A stretch of DNA of 16,538 nucleotides, taken from assembly GCA_934292955.1 (NCBI GenBank), contig CAKQXZ010000044.1, positions 1 through 16,538 of the forward strand. The letters run 5' to 3'. The notes beneath the pieces were generated by a model that was not told where the DNA came from, did no database searches, and saw nothing but the letters and a program-made list of their open reading frames with translations. Made by a program: the position numbers and the translations under genes. Within the stretch, counting starts at the first letter, position 1; every line of letters begins with the position of its first letter. Shown here piece by piece: positions 1 through 6,918 of this stretch. Source of the DNA: an uncultured Clostridia bacterium. Its GTDB lineage: Bacteria > Bacillota_A > Clostridia > Christensenellales > Borkfalkiaceae.

Positions 1-16
1 TTTATAATTATATCAC

Positions 17-45
17 TTGACTTGTCATAAGTAAAATAGTATAAT
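17..45 (+). promoter_or_regulatory. sigma-A promoter of the LysR gene
   Basis: TTGACT (17-22) and TATAAT (40-45) are separated by exactly 17 bp, a near-consensus housekeeping promoter. Transcription would start near 52, giving a leader of about 33 nt before the LysR start codon at 85. Such a strong promoter without an obvious upstream site suggests constitutive expression, or autorepression by LysR binding upstream of the window edge. Confidence 0.8.
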
Positions 46-84
46 CTAATATAGTTTATATTCATTCCGATATGAGGTAACGCT

Positions 85-963
85 ATGACTATACGCCATT
101 TGAAAATTTTTATCTGCGTATGTGAATGCGGTGGAATCACAAAAGCCGCCGAAGCCTTGCATATGGCTCAGCCTTCGGTAAGCACAACAATATCGGAGCT
201 TGAAAAATATTATAATATTTTGCTTTTTGACAGAATCAATCAAAGACTTGTACTGACACCTACGGGAAAAGAATTGCTTGTCAAAGCGAAAAATGCTCTT
301 GCCGGATTTGATGATTTTGAAACTGCCGCAAGCTTTGGCGGACAAAATCCGTATATTCGTATCGGCTCATCTCTTACGCTCGGAAAAACGGTTTTGCCGA
401 GATATATTTCCCTGATAAAAGAGAGATTACCAAATCTAAAACCTTCTTTTTTTATCGATAGAACCGCTGCAATCGAAGAAAAAATAGAATGCGGAGCAAT
501 AGATTTCGGAATCGTTGAAGGAATTGTACGCTCTCCCTATCTGAAAATCACTCCTATCGGCGGAGACCGTTTGATTGCCGTTTGTTCTCCAAGCGATGTG
601 AAGAAGTCTGTTTGTTTGGCAGAACTTATCAAATATCCTTTATTGCTGCGTGAAATCGGAAGTGCATCACGGGATTTGCTTTCTGAAAATCTTGCCGAAA
701 GGCATTTATCTGTGGAACCTTTTGCCGAATCTGTCAGCAACGAAGCACTTGTTTCGCTCGCCAAAGACGGGCATGGTATAGCGGTATTACCGGAAGGAAT
801 CGTAAAAGATGCAATTAAGCAAGGCTCGCTTTGCGAACTGACAATCTCCGATGCCGTTTTGATGAGAACGCATTATATCGTGACTCATAAAAACAAGCGT
901 CTTAATTCTTTGTGTCAAGCCGCATTTCAATTGCTTTCCGAGCAAGTTACATCGTGTTGCTAA
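85..963 (+). CDS. LysR-family transcriptional regulator
   Basis: A 292-residue protein of normal LysR length. Residues 1-60 form the winged helix-turn-helix: the TIRHLKIFICVCECGGITKAA start, then MAQPSVSTTISELE (recognition helix), then LLFDR...LTPTGKELL. Residues from about 88 to 290 are the periplasmic-binding-like effector domain (IRIGSSLTLGKTVLPRYI, then IDFGIVEG, then VSLAKDGHGIAVLPEGIV). The ATG at 85 is preceded by a good RBS (GAGG, 74-77) with 7-nt spacing. The protein would act in the cytoplasm as an activator or repressor that senses a small molecule; the ligand cannot be read from sequence. LysR targets are often divergent neighbours, but the upstream side lies outside the window, and the gene downstream is convergent and separated by a terminator. 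Control of the galactosidase operon is therefore not implied. The family is certain, the target unknown. Confidence 0.95.
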   Translation: MTIRHLKIFICVCECGGITKAAEALHMAQPSVSTTISELEKYYNILLFDRINQRLVLTPTGKELLVKAKNALAGFDDFETAASFGGQNPYIRIGSSLTLGKTVLPRYISLIKERLPNLKPSFFIDRTAAIEEKIECGAIDFGIVEGIVRSPYLKITPIGGDRLIAVCSPSDVKKSVCLAELIKYPLLLREIGSASRDLLSENLAERHLSVEPFAESVSNEALVSLAKDGHGIAVLPEGIVKDAIKQGSLCELTISDAVLMRTHYIVTHKNKRLNSLCQAAFQLLSEQVTSCC

Positions 964-987
964 TCACTTTTCGGGAGGTCACTTGAT

Positions 988-1044
988 ATGGATTCTGTTT
1001 GCTTGCTTAATTCGATTGCTAATCCCATTCAGTTTAGCACATAG
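988..1044 (+). CDS. Possible 18-codon mini-ORF or scar of a lost gene
   Basis: ATG at 988 has a strong RBS (GGGAGG, 973-978) and lies 24 bp after the LysR stop. It encodes only MDSVCLLNSIANPIQFST before a TAG at 1042. A good RBS so close behind LysR looks like the start of a second gene in the operon whose body is gone, or a real small peptide or leader. No family is recognised. The 9-mer TTGCTAATC occurs both at the LysR stop (957-965) and in this ORF (1016-1024), which could reflect a small rearrangement. Confidence 0.3.
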   Translation: MDSVCLLNSIANPIQFST

Positions 1045-1130
1045 GAGTTTTTTGTATATTTTTTTTTATGCTTGAAGCTAAAGTTTTTTTTGGGCAACAC
1101 CGGCATAGTCGGCGGCTTTTTTCTGATGTA

Positions 1131-1167
1131 AAAAGACCGAAGCATTTTTCGCTTCGGTCTTTTGTTT
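1131..1167. terminator. Bidirectional Rho-independent terminator
   Basis: AAAAGACCGAAGC (1131-1143) pairs perfectly with GCTTCGGTCTTTT (1151-1163) around a 7-nt loop. T-rich tails occur on both strands, so it can end both the LysR transcript (+) and the convergent glycosidase operon (-), whose last stop codon is at 1182. The rest of the 964-1181 gap holds the mini-ORF and AT-rich sequence. Confidence 0.9.
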
Positions 1168-1181
1168 TAATTCGGTTTTAA

Positions 1182-3353
1182 TCAGTCTTCGGCGACGATA
1201 TGCCATGTCCAGCTTTCGAAATCGCCGATTTTGGGAAGATATACGCCTTTTGTAGCAAGAATTTTGCCGCTTGCCTTAACGCCGAGTTCTTCTATACGGT
1301 AATTAAGATCTTCCGAAAGCCCGTTAAGCGCGACGTACCTGTCGTAATCGCAGGGAACGGCATTGTTGCGAACGCCGCAAAGATATGCCGAACGTTTGTC
1401 TTTAGAAACAATCATCTGCACGAAATAGTTTTCGGTAAAGGGATTGCACAGTCTGAAACTGTCGCCTTTAAGAATAAGGTCGGAAATCTTCTTGTATTCT
1501 TCTATCTGTTTTGAAACTTCCGCGCATTCTTCGGCGGAAAGTTTTGTGGGATCGAGTTCGTAGCCCGTTGCGCCGAGCGAAGCGACAACTCCGCGGGTTT
1601 TAAGCGGAGTAACGCGCCCCGTTTGATGATTGGGGCAAGCCGAAACGTGACAACTCATTGCCGACTGCGGATAGCAGGTAGCGGTACCCCACTGAATTCT
1701 CGTGCGTTCGTAAGCGTCGGTATCGTCGCTCGTCCAGATTTGCGGGAAGTAGTAAAGCACGCCCGCGTCGAAACGCGCGCCGCCGCTTGCGCAGCCTTCG
1801 AAGAATACGTTCGGGAAGATTTTGGTAAGGCGATCTGCAAGATCGTATACGCCGAGAACGTAGCGGTGATAAAATTCGCCCTGTCTGTCGGCGGCAAGTT
1901 TTGACGAATAGCCTTCGGTAAGGCATCTGTTCATATCCCACTTGACGTAGCCGATATCGTTTTCGGAAAGAACCTTGCTCACAACGCCGAATATGTAATC
2001 TACGACGTCGCGGCGGGTGAAATCAAGCACAAGTTGGTTACGGCTGCGCGAAGGTTCGTTACCCGCTTTGCCGACAGCCCAATCGGGGTGCGCGCGGTAC
2101 AGATTGCTGTCTTCGGAAACCATTTCGGGTTCGAACCACAGACCGAAAGTAAGACCGTGCTTTTTGCATCTGTCTATAACGGGTTTAAGACCGCCTTCGA
2201 GTTTTTCGGTGTTGATAAACCAGTCGCCGAGCCCCGTTCGGTCGGTATCGCGTATACCGAACCAGCCGTCGTCGAGAACGAAAGTATCTACGCCGAGCGT
2301 CGCCGCTTTGTCTATAATGGAAATAAGTTTGTCTTTATCGAAATTGAAATAGGTCGCTTCCCAGTTGTTGAGAACAATCGGGCGTTTTGCGTAAACAAGA
2401 GCGGGGTTTACTATATGTTCGCGAATGAAATCGGCGTGAGTTCTCGACATACCGCCGATGCCGTTTTCCGAAAAACCGAGCATAACCTGCGGAGTAACGA
2501 AAGTTTCGCCTTTTTTAAGTTTCCAGTCGAAACCTACGTCCGAAATACCGCCCTGAATGCGGACTGGCTTATTGTCGTAACGTTCGGTGGTCAAAGCGAA
2601 ATTGCCGCTGTAAACAAGCTGAACGCCGTAGCAATTACCGTAAACTTCGGTCGCATCGGACTGCAAAACTCCTAAAAACGGATTCATTTCGTTGGAAGAA
2701 ATGCCGCGGATAGACTGAAAACGGCGTATTCCGTGACCCATTTCTTCGATTTCGGGAACGCGTTCCTGCGCCCAACGCCCGACCAAACATAAAGTTTTAT
2801 AATCGCCTGCGGGTATATCGACCGCGAAAGAAAACGCCTTTTCTATAATGACGTCGCCGTCTTCGCCGTTCACGATTTCGTTATTGCGGACGATTACGTC
2901 GCCGTCGTCCCAGACGGTGTAGTTAAGTTTTATAAGTACTTTTGAAAAATCGTCTTTAAGAGTAACGGTAAGCGTTTGTCCGCCCGTATGCGCGCAAGGC
3001 ATGCCGGGTAAAACGGGCGTGCCGTCTTTCATTTCGTAACCGGCGTAGCGAAGTCTGCTCATTGCCGCGCCGTCGGAGCGACGGGCAATCACCGTAGGTT
3101 CGCGATAGTCCCCCCTTGCGTAAAATCCGCATTCGCCCGGCGTGAATTCGTGCGACAAGTCTATATTGAACTGATCGTTTTTCGGGCAGACCGCATTGCC
3201 GAAATAGCCGACGAGAAAAGCAAGGTCGCTTTCGTTCAGTTTTTTGCCGAAATACAGATGCTGTAAAAAGCCCGCTTCGCCGACGTACATCGCGTAAGAG
3301 ATATTTTTACCCTGCAACAGAAAAGCCTTAAGTTCGGAATTGTAAATAATCAT
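1182..3353 (-). CDS. Alpha-galactosidase, glycoside hydrolase family 36
   Basis: A 723-residue protein, the usual length of bacterial GH36 enzymes such as the AgaA/RafA/MelA group. It hydrolyses terminal alpha-1,6-galactose from melibiose, raffinose or stachyose. Landmarks, in order: an N-terminal beta-sandwich domain (about 1-320); the barrel motifs NNWEATYF (329-336) and DDGWFGIRDTDR (361-372); WFEPEMVSEDSNL (406-418); KWDMNR (471-476) with the family nucleophile Asp473; FEGCASGGARFDAG (518-531); and TSDDTDAYER (541-550) with the acid/base Asp, D543 by family comparison. No signal peptide is present, so it is cytoplasmic and needs an importer that is not in this window. The start at 3353 has an RBS (GGAGAA) five nt upstream. 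It lies 26 bp downstream of the GH2 gene and is the second gene of that operon; the terminator at 1131-1167 follows it. Confidence 0.96.
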   Translation of the reverse strand: MIIYNSELKAFLLQGKNISYAMYVGEAGFLQHLYFGKKLNESDLAFLVGYFGNAVCPKNDQFNIDLSHEFTPGECGFYARGDYREPTVIARRSDGAAMSRLRYAGYEMKDGTPVLPGMPCAHTGGQTLTVTLKDDFSKVLIKLNYTVWDDGDVIVRNNEIVNGEDGDVIIEKAFSFAVDIPAGDYKTLCLVGRWAQERVPEIEEMGHGIRRFQSIRGISSNEMNPFLGVLQSDATEVYGNCYGVQLVYSGNFALTTERYDNKPVRIQGGISDVGFDWKLKKGETFVTPQVMLGFSENGIGGMSRTHADFIREHIVNPALVYAKRPIVLNNWEATYFNFDKDKLISIIDKAATLGVDTFVLDDGWFGIRDTDRTGLGDWFINTEKLEGGLKPVIDRCKKHGLTFGLWFEPEMVSEDSNLYRAHPDWAVGKAGNEPSRSRNQLVLDFTRRDVVDYIFGVVSKVLSENDIGYVKWDMNRCLTEGYSSKLAADRQGEFYHRYVLGVYDLADRLTKIFPNVFFEGCASGGARFDAGVLYYFPQIWTSDDTDAYERTRIQWGTATCYPQSAMSCHVSACPNHQTGRVTPLKTRGVVASLGATGYELDPTKLSAEECAEVSKQIEEYKKISDLILKGDSFRLCNPFTENYFVQMIVSKDKRSAYLCGVRNNAVPCDYDRYVALNGLSEDLNYRIEELGVKASGKILATKGVYLPKIGDFESWTWHIVAED

Positions 3354-3379
3354 TTTTGTTCTCCGTTGTTGTTTTTTAT

Positions 3380-5119
3380 TTATTCGCCCTTGGTCATTTT
3401 GCGTATGACAGACATATCGAACTTGGGGTTATGGTTTACGTCGAGCAAGCCGTTAATTTCTTGCTGAACGTCGGTTAATTGCGTGTAGCAAAAACCCTGG
3501 AACCACATTTTGTGAAGATTGGTCATAAGATTTTCGTAGCGGGCGTAAAACTCTTCGTCGGAGTTTGCCTTGCTGTTATATCCCCAATCTTCGTTATTTG
3601 TCGCGTCGCGCTGCATTGCTATGCCGCCGAACTCCGTGAACAGTACCGGCTGACCGTGATATACATGTCCCTTTGCAAACAAACGTCTGCCCGCGGGAAC
3701 AAGTTCGTTAAGCGCGTCTGCACGGTATTTTTCGGCAAAGCCGTTTCCGTCGTAACTGTAATCGTGAATGCCGATAAGATCGGTCTGATCGACGTATTCC
3801 CACCCGTCGTTGGTAGAAACAAGACGAGTGCCGTCAGCCGCCTTGGTAAGATAATACATCGCGCTTGCGTAAAGTTGCTGCGCATTATTTTCGGCAATTT
3901 CGCCCACGCCCCAACTTTCGTTAAGCGGAACGAAACAAATTACGCTCGGATTGTTTTTGACCGTGCGGACGATCTTTTGCCATTCGTTGGCAAGGTTGAT
4001 CTGCTCGTTTATGTCGAAACGATAAGCCGACGGCATTTCGCACCATACCAGAAAGCCCGCTTTATCCGCATAGTAATAAAAATACGGATCTTCGAGTTTC
4101 TGATGCTTACGCGCGCCGTTATACCCCATTTCTATGCTGAGTTCTATATCGCGCCCGAACATTTCCGCGCTTTCCGCAGTCAACCCGCCTTCGGCAAAAT
4201 ACCCTTGGTCGAGAATAAGCCGCTGATAAACGGGCTTGCCGTTAAGCAGAATTTCGCTTTTTTTGCTTACTTCAACCGTTCTGAACCCGAAATAAGCGTG
4301 AGTTAAATCGGCAGTTTCGCCGTTTACTTCTAGTTTAACGTCCACGTCGAACAGGTTTGGCTCGCCTACGTTCCACATATGCGACTTTGCAAAATCTGCG
4401 TCGCAAGCGTTAATCGTGAACTTGTTATGAACTCCGTCGAGAGCGAAAACGCCGCCGCCGACCTTTTTGCCCGCAAAGTAAACGTCTATAACCGCGTTGT
4501 CCGCAAGACCGTTTTTCGTATCTAGTTCGACTTCTACCGCTCCGCTTTCGGCATCTGGAGTAAGCCCGATATAGTCGGCGCAGTCTTTATCGAAAAATTC
4601 AACCCAAACGCTCTGCCATATGCCGCTGTTTGGCGTATACCAGCAACCGAAAGGCTTGCCGTTGTCTTTCCAACTCTGCTTGCCGCGGGCGACGGTATTT
4701 TCCATAGTGTCGCGGCAATAAACCACGAGCGTGTTTTCTTTCTTTATATACGACGAAACGTCGAACGTAAAAGCGGTAAAACCGCCCTTATGCCCGCCTA
4801 CGTACGCGCCGTTAAGCCATACTTCGCACTCGTAATCGACGGCATTAAAACACAGCAATGCGCCGCGTTTGTTCGTGTTTTCAACCGTGAACGTGCGTTT
4901 ATACCACATTTCGGGGTGATAATCTTTTACGCCGATTCCGCTTGCGGGATACTGATACGAAAAAGGTACGTTGATATTAAGCGGAAATTCAATTTTGCCG
5001 TCCGCGGCGGCGATTTTATCGGAAACTTCTTCTCCGAAACAGAATTGCCAGTTACCGTTAAGAGTCATCCACTCGTCGCGCTTCAACTGCGGACGGGGAT
5101 ATTCGTTACGAAAGTGCAT
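3380..5119 (-). CDS. Compact glycoside hydrolase family 2 enzyme (beta-galactosidase or related beta-glycosidase)
   Basis: A 579-residue GH2 protein: an N-terminal jelly-roll sugar-binding domain (about 10-180, with WYKRTFTV and NAVDYECEVWLNGAYVGGHKGG), an Ig-like domain (about 185-285), and a TIM barrel (about 290-575). The acid/base glutamate is E401 in FVPLNESWG and the nucleophile is E496 in LFTEFGG. Both are intact, so it should be active. It is much shorter than LacZ and lacks the C-terminal LacZ domains. Specificity (galactose, glucuronic acid, arabinose or other) cannot be fixed from sequence, but pairing with alpha-galactosidase favours galactose-containing oligosaccharides. No signal peptide, so cytoplasmic. 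The ATG at 5119 has an RBS containing GAGAGG about 8 nt upstream. The leader contains a hairpin, GCCGCA (5139-5144) with TGCGGC (5155-5160), just upstream of the RBS. It is the first gene of the two-gene glycosidase operon. Confidence 0.93.
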   Translation of the reverse strand: MHFRNEYPRPQLKRDEWMTLNGNWQFCFGEEVSDKIAAADGKIEFPLNINVPFSYQYPASGIGVKDYHPEMWYKRTFTVENTNKRGALLCFNAVDYECEVWLNGAYVGGHKGGFTAFTFDVSSYIKKENTLVVYCRDTMENTVARGKQSWKDNGKPFGCWYTPNSGIWQSVWVEFFDKDCADYIGLTPDAESGAVEVELDTKNGLADNAVIDVYFAGKKVGGGVFALDGVHNKFTINACDADFAKSHMWNVGEPNLFDVDVKLEVNGETADLTHAYFGFRTVEVSKKSEILLNGKPVYQRLILDQGYFAEGGLTAESAEMFGRDIELSIEMGYNGARKHQKLEDPYFYYYADKAGFLVWCEMPSAYRFDINEQINLANEWQKIVRTVKNNPSVICFVPLNESWGVGEIAENNAQQLYASAMYYLTKAADGTRLVSTNDGWEYVDQTDLIGIHDYSYDGNGFAEKYRADALNELVPAGRRLFAKGHVYHGQPVLFTEFGGIAMQRDATNNEDWGYNSKANSDEEFYARYENLMTNLHKMWFQGFCYTQLTDVQQEINGLLDVNHNPKFDMSVIRKMTKGE

Positions 5120-5219
5120 GCCCTTACCTCTCTTTAACGCCGCAAATTATAAAATGCGGCAAACTTTTCACATGTGATAAAGCGTATTATCGAACGTCAA
5201 TCGCCCGAAAATCGGCTCC

Positions 5220-5231
5220 GTTAACGTTAAC
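5220..5231. promoter_or_regulatory. Putative LacI-family operator of the glycosidase operon
   Basis: GTTAACGTTAAC is a perfect 12-bp palindrome with the central CG typical of LacI/GalR-family operators. It lies at roughly +11 to +22 relative to the predicted minus-strand start, where a bound repressor would block the polymerase. A second palindrome, CACATGTG (5169-5176), lies further down the leader. No LacI gene is in the window, so the regulator would act from elsewhere. Confidence 0.5.
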
Positions 5232-5248
5232 AATACGTTGATGGTTTG

Positions 5249-5277
5249 AGTTTAACACATAGATTGAAAAAAATCAA
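5249..5277 (-). promoter_or_regulatory. Sigma-A promoter of the GH2-GH36 operon
   Basis: On the minus strand TTGATT (5277-5272) and TAAACT (5254-5249) are 17 bp apart. The predicted start near 5242 gives a leader of about 120 nt before the GH2 ATG. That leader contains the CG-centred palindrome and the GCCGCA hairpin. It is the only good promoter seen upstream of the operon. Confidence 0.7.
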
Positions 5278-5395
5278 TACTTTTTTGAAATAAAGAAATA
5301 AAAAATAAAACATTAAGATTAAAATAGTAAGATTTTAATATTCGGCGGAATTTCTTTAACCATATATTTGCGTTTGTCGAGAAAATTATTCACTT

Positions 5396-5436
5396 CTACT
5401 GAAAGATTTTACTTTTTTTAGAAAATCGTTCAGTAG
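5396..5436. repeat. Long inverted repeat (hairpin)
   Basis: CTACTGAAAGATTTT (5396-5410) pairs with AAAATCGTTCAGTAG (5422-5436), giving 15-nt arms with one mismatch and an 11-nt loop. There is no T-tract directly after it on either strand, so it is not a standard terminator. It could be an operator, an RNA structure or the remnant of a mobile-element end. Confidence 0.6.
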
Positions 5437-5502
5437 GAATTATTGATTTTATTGTTCGGGTGCGGCGTAATGGTGACGAATGAACACCACAACGCCCTGC
5501 TC

Positions 5503-5645
5503 GTCATGTTGAGCGCAGCGCAGCGTAGTCGAAACATCCAGGCGTTAGCCGCATAAGAATGAATGCACGTAGATTATCAACAAGTGCGGCACTTCGTGCC
5601 CGGATCATTCGTAAGCCGAGCAAGTGAGCGAATCTCAGGATGACG
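5503..5645. repeat. Family-1 palindromic element, full copy A
   Basis: The left half starts GTCATGTTGAGCGCAGCG and ends in GTCGAAACATCC (5503-5539). The right half runs from GGATCATTCGTAAG to CTCAGGATGACG (about 5602-5645). The outer ends form imperfect terminal inverted repeats (GTCATGTTGAG against GTCATCCTGAG, 9 of 11). Small hairpin motifs (GGCGTTAGCC and GGCACTTCGTGCC) lie inside each half. It is the most diverged full copy in the window; copies at 15457 and 15975 resemble each other more closely. Confidence 0.8.
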
Positions 5646-5698
5646 GAAGATATATTATTACCACAGAAAAATTGCCGAACGGAAAAATTTGTTTTTTT

Positions 5699-5766
5699 GT
5701 CCGCATCCGTCTTTTGCTCGCAAGCTCGCAAAATCCACCTTCTCCAAGGGGCGAAGGCGAAGTTTG
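5699..5766 (-). repeat. Family-2 palindromic element, copy G
   Basis: Read on the minus strand it runs GCCTTCGCCCCTTGGAGAAG, then a GCGAGCTTGC hairpin, then GGATGCGG. The same layout occurs at 7711-7759 on the plus strand, and a related GC-rich palindromic unit is at 7791-7845. It is followed by GATTGTGCGGG and CGGCTA...GATGAC, which recur in similar order at 7848-7873. Confidence 0.65.
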
Positions 5767-5860
5767 TCTTGTTTTAAGATTGTGCGGGTGCGGCTAAAGA
5801 TGACGATATACAAACAACGCGATAATCGACTTATACGCCGACTTTTTATAAAATAAACAA

Positions 5861-5905
5861 GCCGCCGCGGATTGCGGTTAAACAATCTGCGGCGGCAGTT
5901 TTTTT
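5861..5905. terminator. GC-rich hairpin terminator
   Basis: GCCGCCGCGGATTG (5861-5874) pairs with CAATCTGCGGCGGC (5883-5896) with one wobble, followed on the plus strand by AGTTTTTTTAATTTT. On the minus strand the tail is TTGTTTATTTT, so it may also end the truncated oxidoreductase transcript. No plus-strand gene is visible upstream to explain the stronger plus-strand polarity. Confidence 0.75.
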
Positions 5906-5911
5906 AATTTT

Positions 5912-5938
5912 ACCGTCAAATTTAATCGACGGTTTTTT
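5912..5938 (+). terminator. Small hairpin with T-tract
   Basis: ACCGTC (5912-5917) and GACGGT (5928-5933) form a 6-bp stem around a 10-nt loop, followed by TTTTTT on the plus strand. It is directly next to the 5861-5905 terminator and could be a second terminator in tandem. Confidence 0.5.
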
Positions 5939-6533
5939 AGTTTTTACAGACATTCTGTTTTTGAATATCTGCGGTTTTTTGCGAAAAGATTATCAGTCGT
6001 TTTTCTTTTTGCGAATGATAACCGCGAACGAAACTGTGCGCCTGATGCCAGTAACTTACCTGCTCGATAGAGTCTATCATAACAAGTTCGCCGCAAGACC
6101 CGCCGTCCAATATTTCTTTCAATTTTATATACGCGGGCGCATAACGCAGAACGTGGCATACAACTATTTTGCCGCCGTATTTTTTGTGAGCGGCAAGCAG
6201 CCTTTCGCATTCTTCCTTGCTGTCGGTAATAGGTTTTTCCAGAAGTACGTCGTAACCTAACGCCAACGCCTTTTCGCACTGCGCGACGTGACAACCGTCC
6301 AAAGTCGCTATAACAAGCACGTCTCCGCGTTTTTTCTTAAAAAATTCGTTTTCGTCGGCAAACGTTTCTTCCGCGCCAAAAATTTTAGCATATTTTTCAA
6401 GTTTTTCCGTGTTTACGTCGCACAAAGCGCAAATTTTGAATTTTTCGGGTCTTGAAAGCATAATTCTGCCGTAAGATTCCGCTCCGCGCGCGCCGCAACC
6501 TATAATCGCTACGTTTAATCTTTTCTGTTCCAT
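5937..6533 (-). pseudogene. Truncated Gfo/Idh/MocA-family NAD(P)-dependent oxidoreductase
   Basis: Only about 198 residues, where the family has about 330-400. The N-terminal Rossmann fold is intact: NVAIIGCGARGAESYG with the GxGxxG nucleotide-binding loop near residue 10, CALCDVN, VLVIATLDGCHV, and the EKPITD motif with the family's catalytic lysine. Homology proceeds normally to WHQAHSFVRG. After that come about 30 Lys/Gln-rich residues that match nothing and a stop next to hairpin terminators. The C-terminal domain, including the expected conserved catalytic His region, is missing, and neither other minus-strand frame continues the family sequence. The loss therefore looks like a deletion or replacement rather than a simple frameshift. 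ATG at 6533 (MEQKRLN) is preferred over an in-frame TTG at 6560, although the RBS (AAAAAGAA) is weak. Intact relatives act on sugars or inositols. Confidence 0.8.
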
Positions 6534-6635
6534 TTCTTTTTCAGGTGAAGCGCACGGCAAACCCGCAAACGCTTAAAGCTCCTTTATGCCTTACGCCGAT
6601 TGCCGCGCAATACGACGAATATTTTTTACGCTCTT

Positions 6636-6664
6636 AGTATAGCACGCAAAAAAGAACAAAACAA
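6636..6664 (-). promoter_or_regulatory. Promoter of the truncated oxidoreductase gene
   Basis: On the minus strand TTGTTT (6664-6659) and TATACT (6641-6636) are separated by 17 bp. The weak -35 box fits a promoter that needs an activator, and direct repeats lie just upstream. The start would be near 6629, about 95 nt before the ATG at 6533. Confidence 0.65.
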
Positions 6665-6672
6665 GGGTAAAA

Positions 6673-6701
6673 TGTTCTGTTTTATTGTGTATTTGTTCTG
6701 T
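6673..6701 (-). promoter_or_regulatory. Direct repeats two helical turns apart (possible AraC-type activator site)
   Basis: TGTTCTGT occurs at 6673-6680 and again at 6694-6701 (plus-strand reading), a 21-bp period with similar T-rich flanks. The pair begins about 9 bp upstream of the -35 box on the minus strand. A 21-bp direct-repeat spacing beside a weak -35 box is the layout of AraC-family activator sites. No AraC gene lies in the window. Confidence 0.45.
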
Positions 6702-6750
6702 ATTTGTTGTTTTTTGCGGTAGAAATTCCCCATATTGTTTTTTTTACAAA

Positions 6751-6797
6751 AGAAAAACCCGAACGAACGCACAGACATATGCGTACAATTCGGGTTT
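6751..6797 (-). terminator. Rho-independent terminator of the acidic hypothetical gene
   Basis: TTCGGGTTT and AAACCCGAA (6789-6797 and 6755-6763) form a 9-bp outer stem, with an inner CGCA/TGCG pairing. On the minus strand it is followed by TTTCTTTTG. It is the first terminator downstream of the gene ending at 6919, but 120 bp away, because a family-1 repeat half lies between them. Confidence 0.7.
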
Positions 6798-6824
6798 GTA
6801 GGTTTTATAAAAATGTTTTTGGGG

Positions 6825-6886
6825 GTGCGGTACTTCGTGCCCGGATCCTTCGTAAGCAGAGCAAGCAAGCACGTCTCAGGATGACG
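6825..6886. repeat. Family-1 element, right half only (copy B)
   Basis: It runs from TGCGGTACTTCGTGCCCGGA through TCCTTCGTAAG to CTCAGGATGACGG, matching the right halves of copies A, D, E and F. No left half precedes it. It sits between the stop codon at 6919 and the terminator at 6751-6797. Confidence 0.8.
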
Positions 6887-6918
6887 GAAAATGCGGAAAA
6901 CGCACGGTAATTTCAAAA

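Larger units (their letters stand above)
5278..5936. other. Gene-free, repeat-rich spacer
   Basis: I see no credible gene here. From left to right it holds an AT-rich stretch with an ATTAAAAT/ATTTTAAT inverted repeat (5318-5325/5332-5339), a long hairpin (5396-5436), a family-1 repeat (5503-5645), a family-2 repeat (5699-5766), an 18-bp motif shared with 7916-7933, and two hairpins with T-tracts (5861-5938). Open frames in this span are translations of the repeats. Confidence 0.8.

Noticed and set aside
85..963. LysR as direct regulator of the GH2-GH36 operon
   Set aside because: The operon promoter is more than 4 kb away, convergent and separated by a terminator; the visible operator candidate is of LacI type. 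It cannot be excluded, but nothing in the sequence supports it.
1068..1181. 37-codon plus-strand open frame after LysR
   Set aside because: It reads straight through the 1131-1163 terminator hairpin and has no RBS of its own at proper spacing.
2034..2675. 213-codon plus-strand open frame opposite the GH36 gene
   Set aside because: Antisense shadow of the alpha-galactosidase barrel; no family match.
3479..4306. 275-codon plus-strand open frame opposite the GH2 gene
   Set aside because: It lies fully within the catalytic domain of an intact GH2 enzyme on the other strand; no domain and no convincing RBS.
5504..5885. Minus-strand open frames in the 5500-5890 spacer
   Set aside because: They translate repeat sequence and lack RBS, domains and sensible starts.
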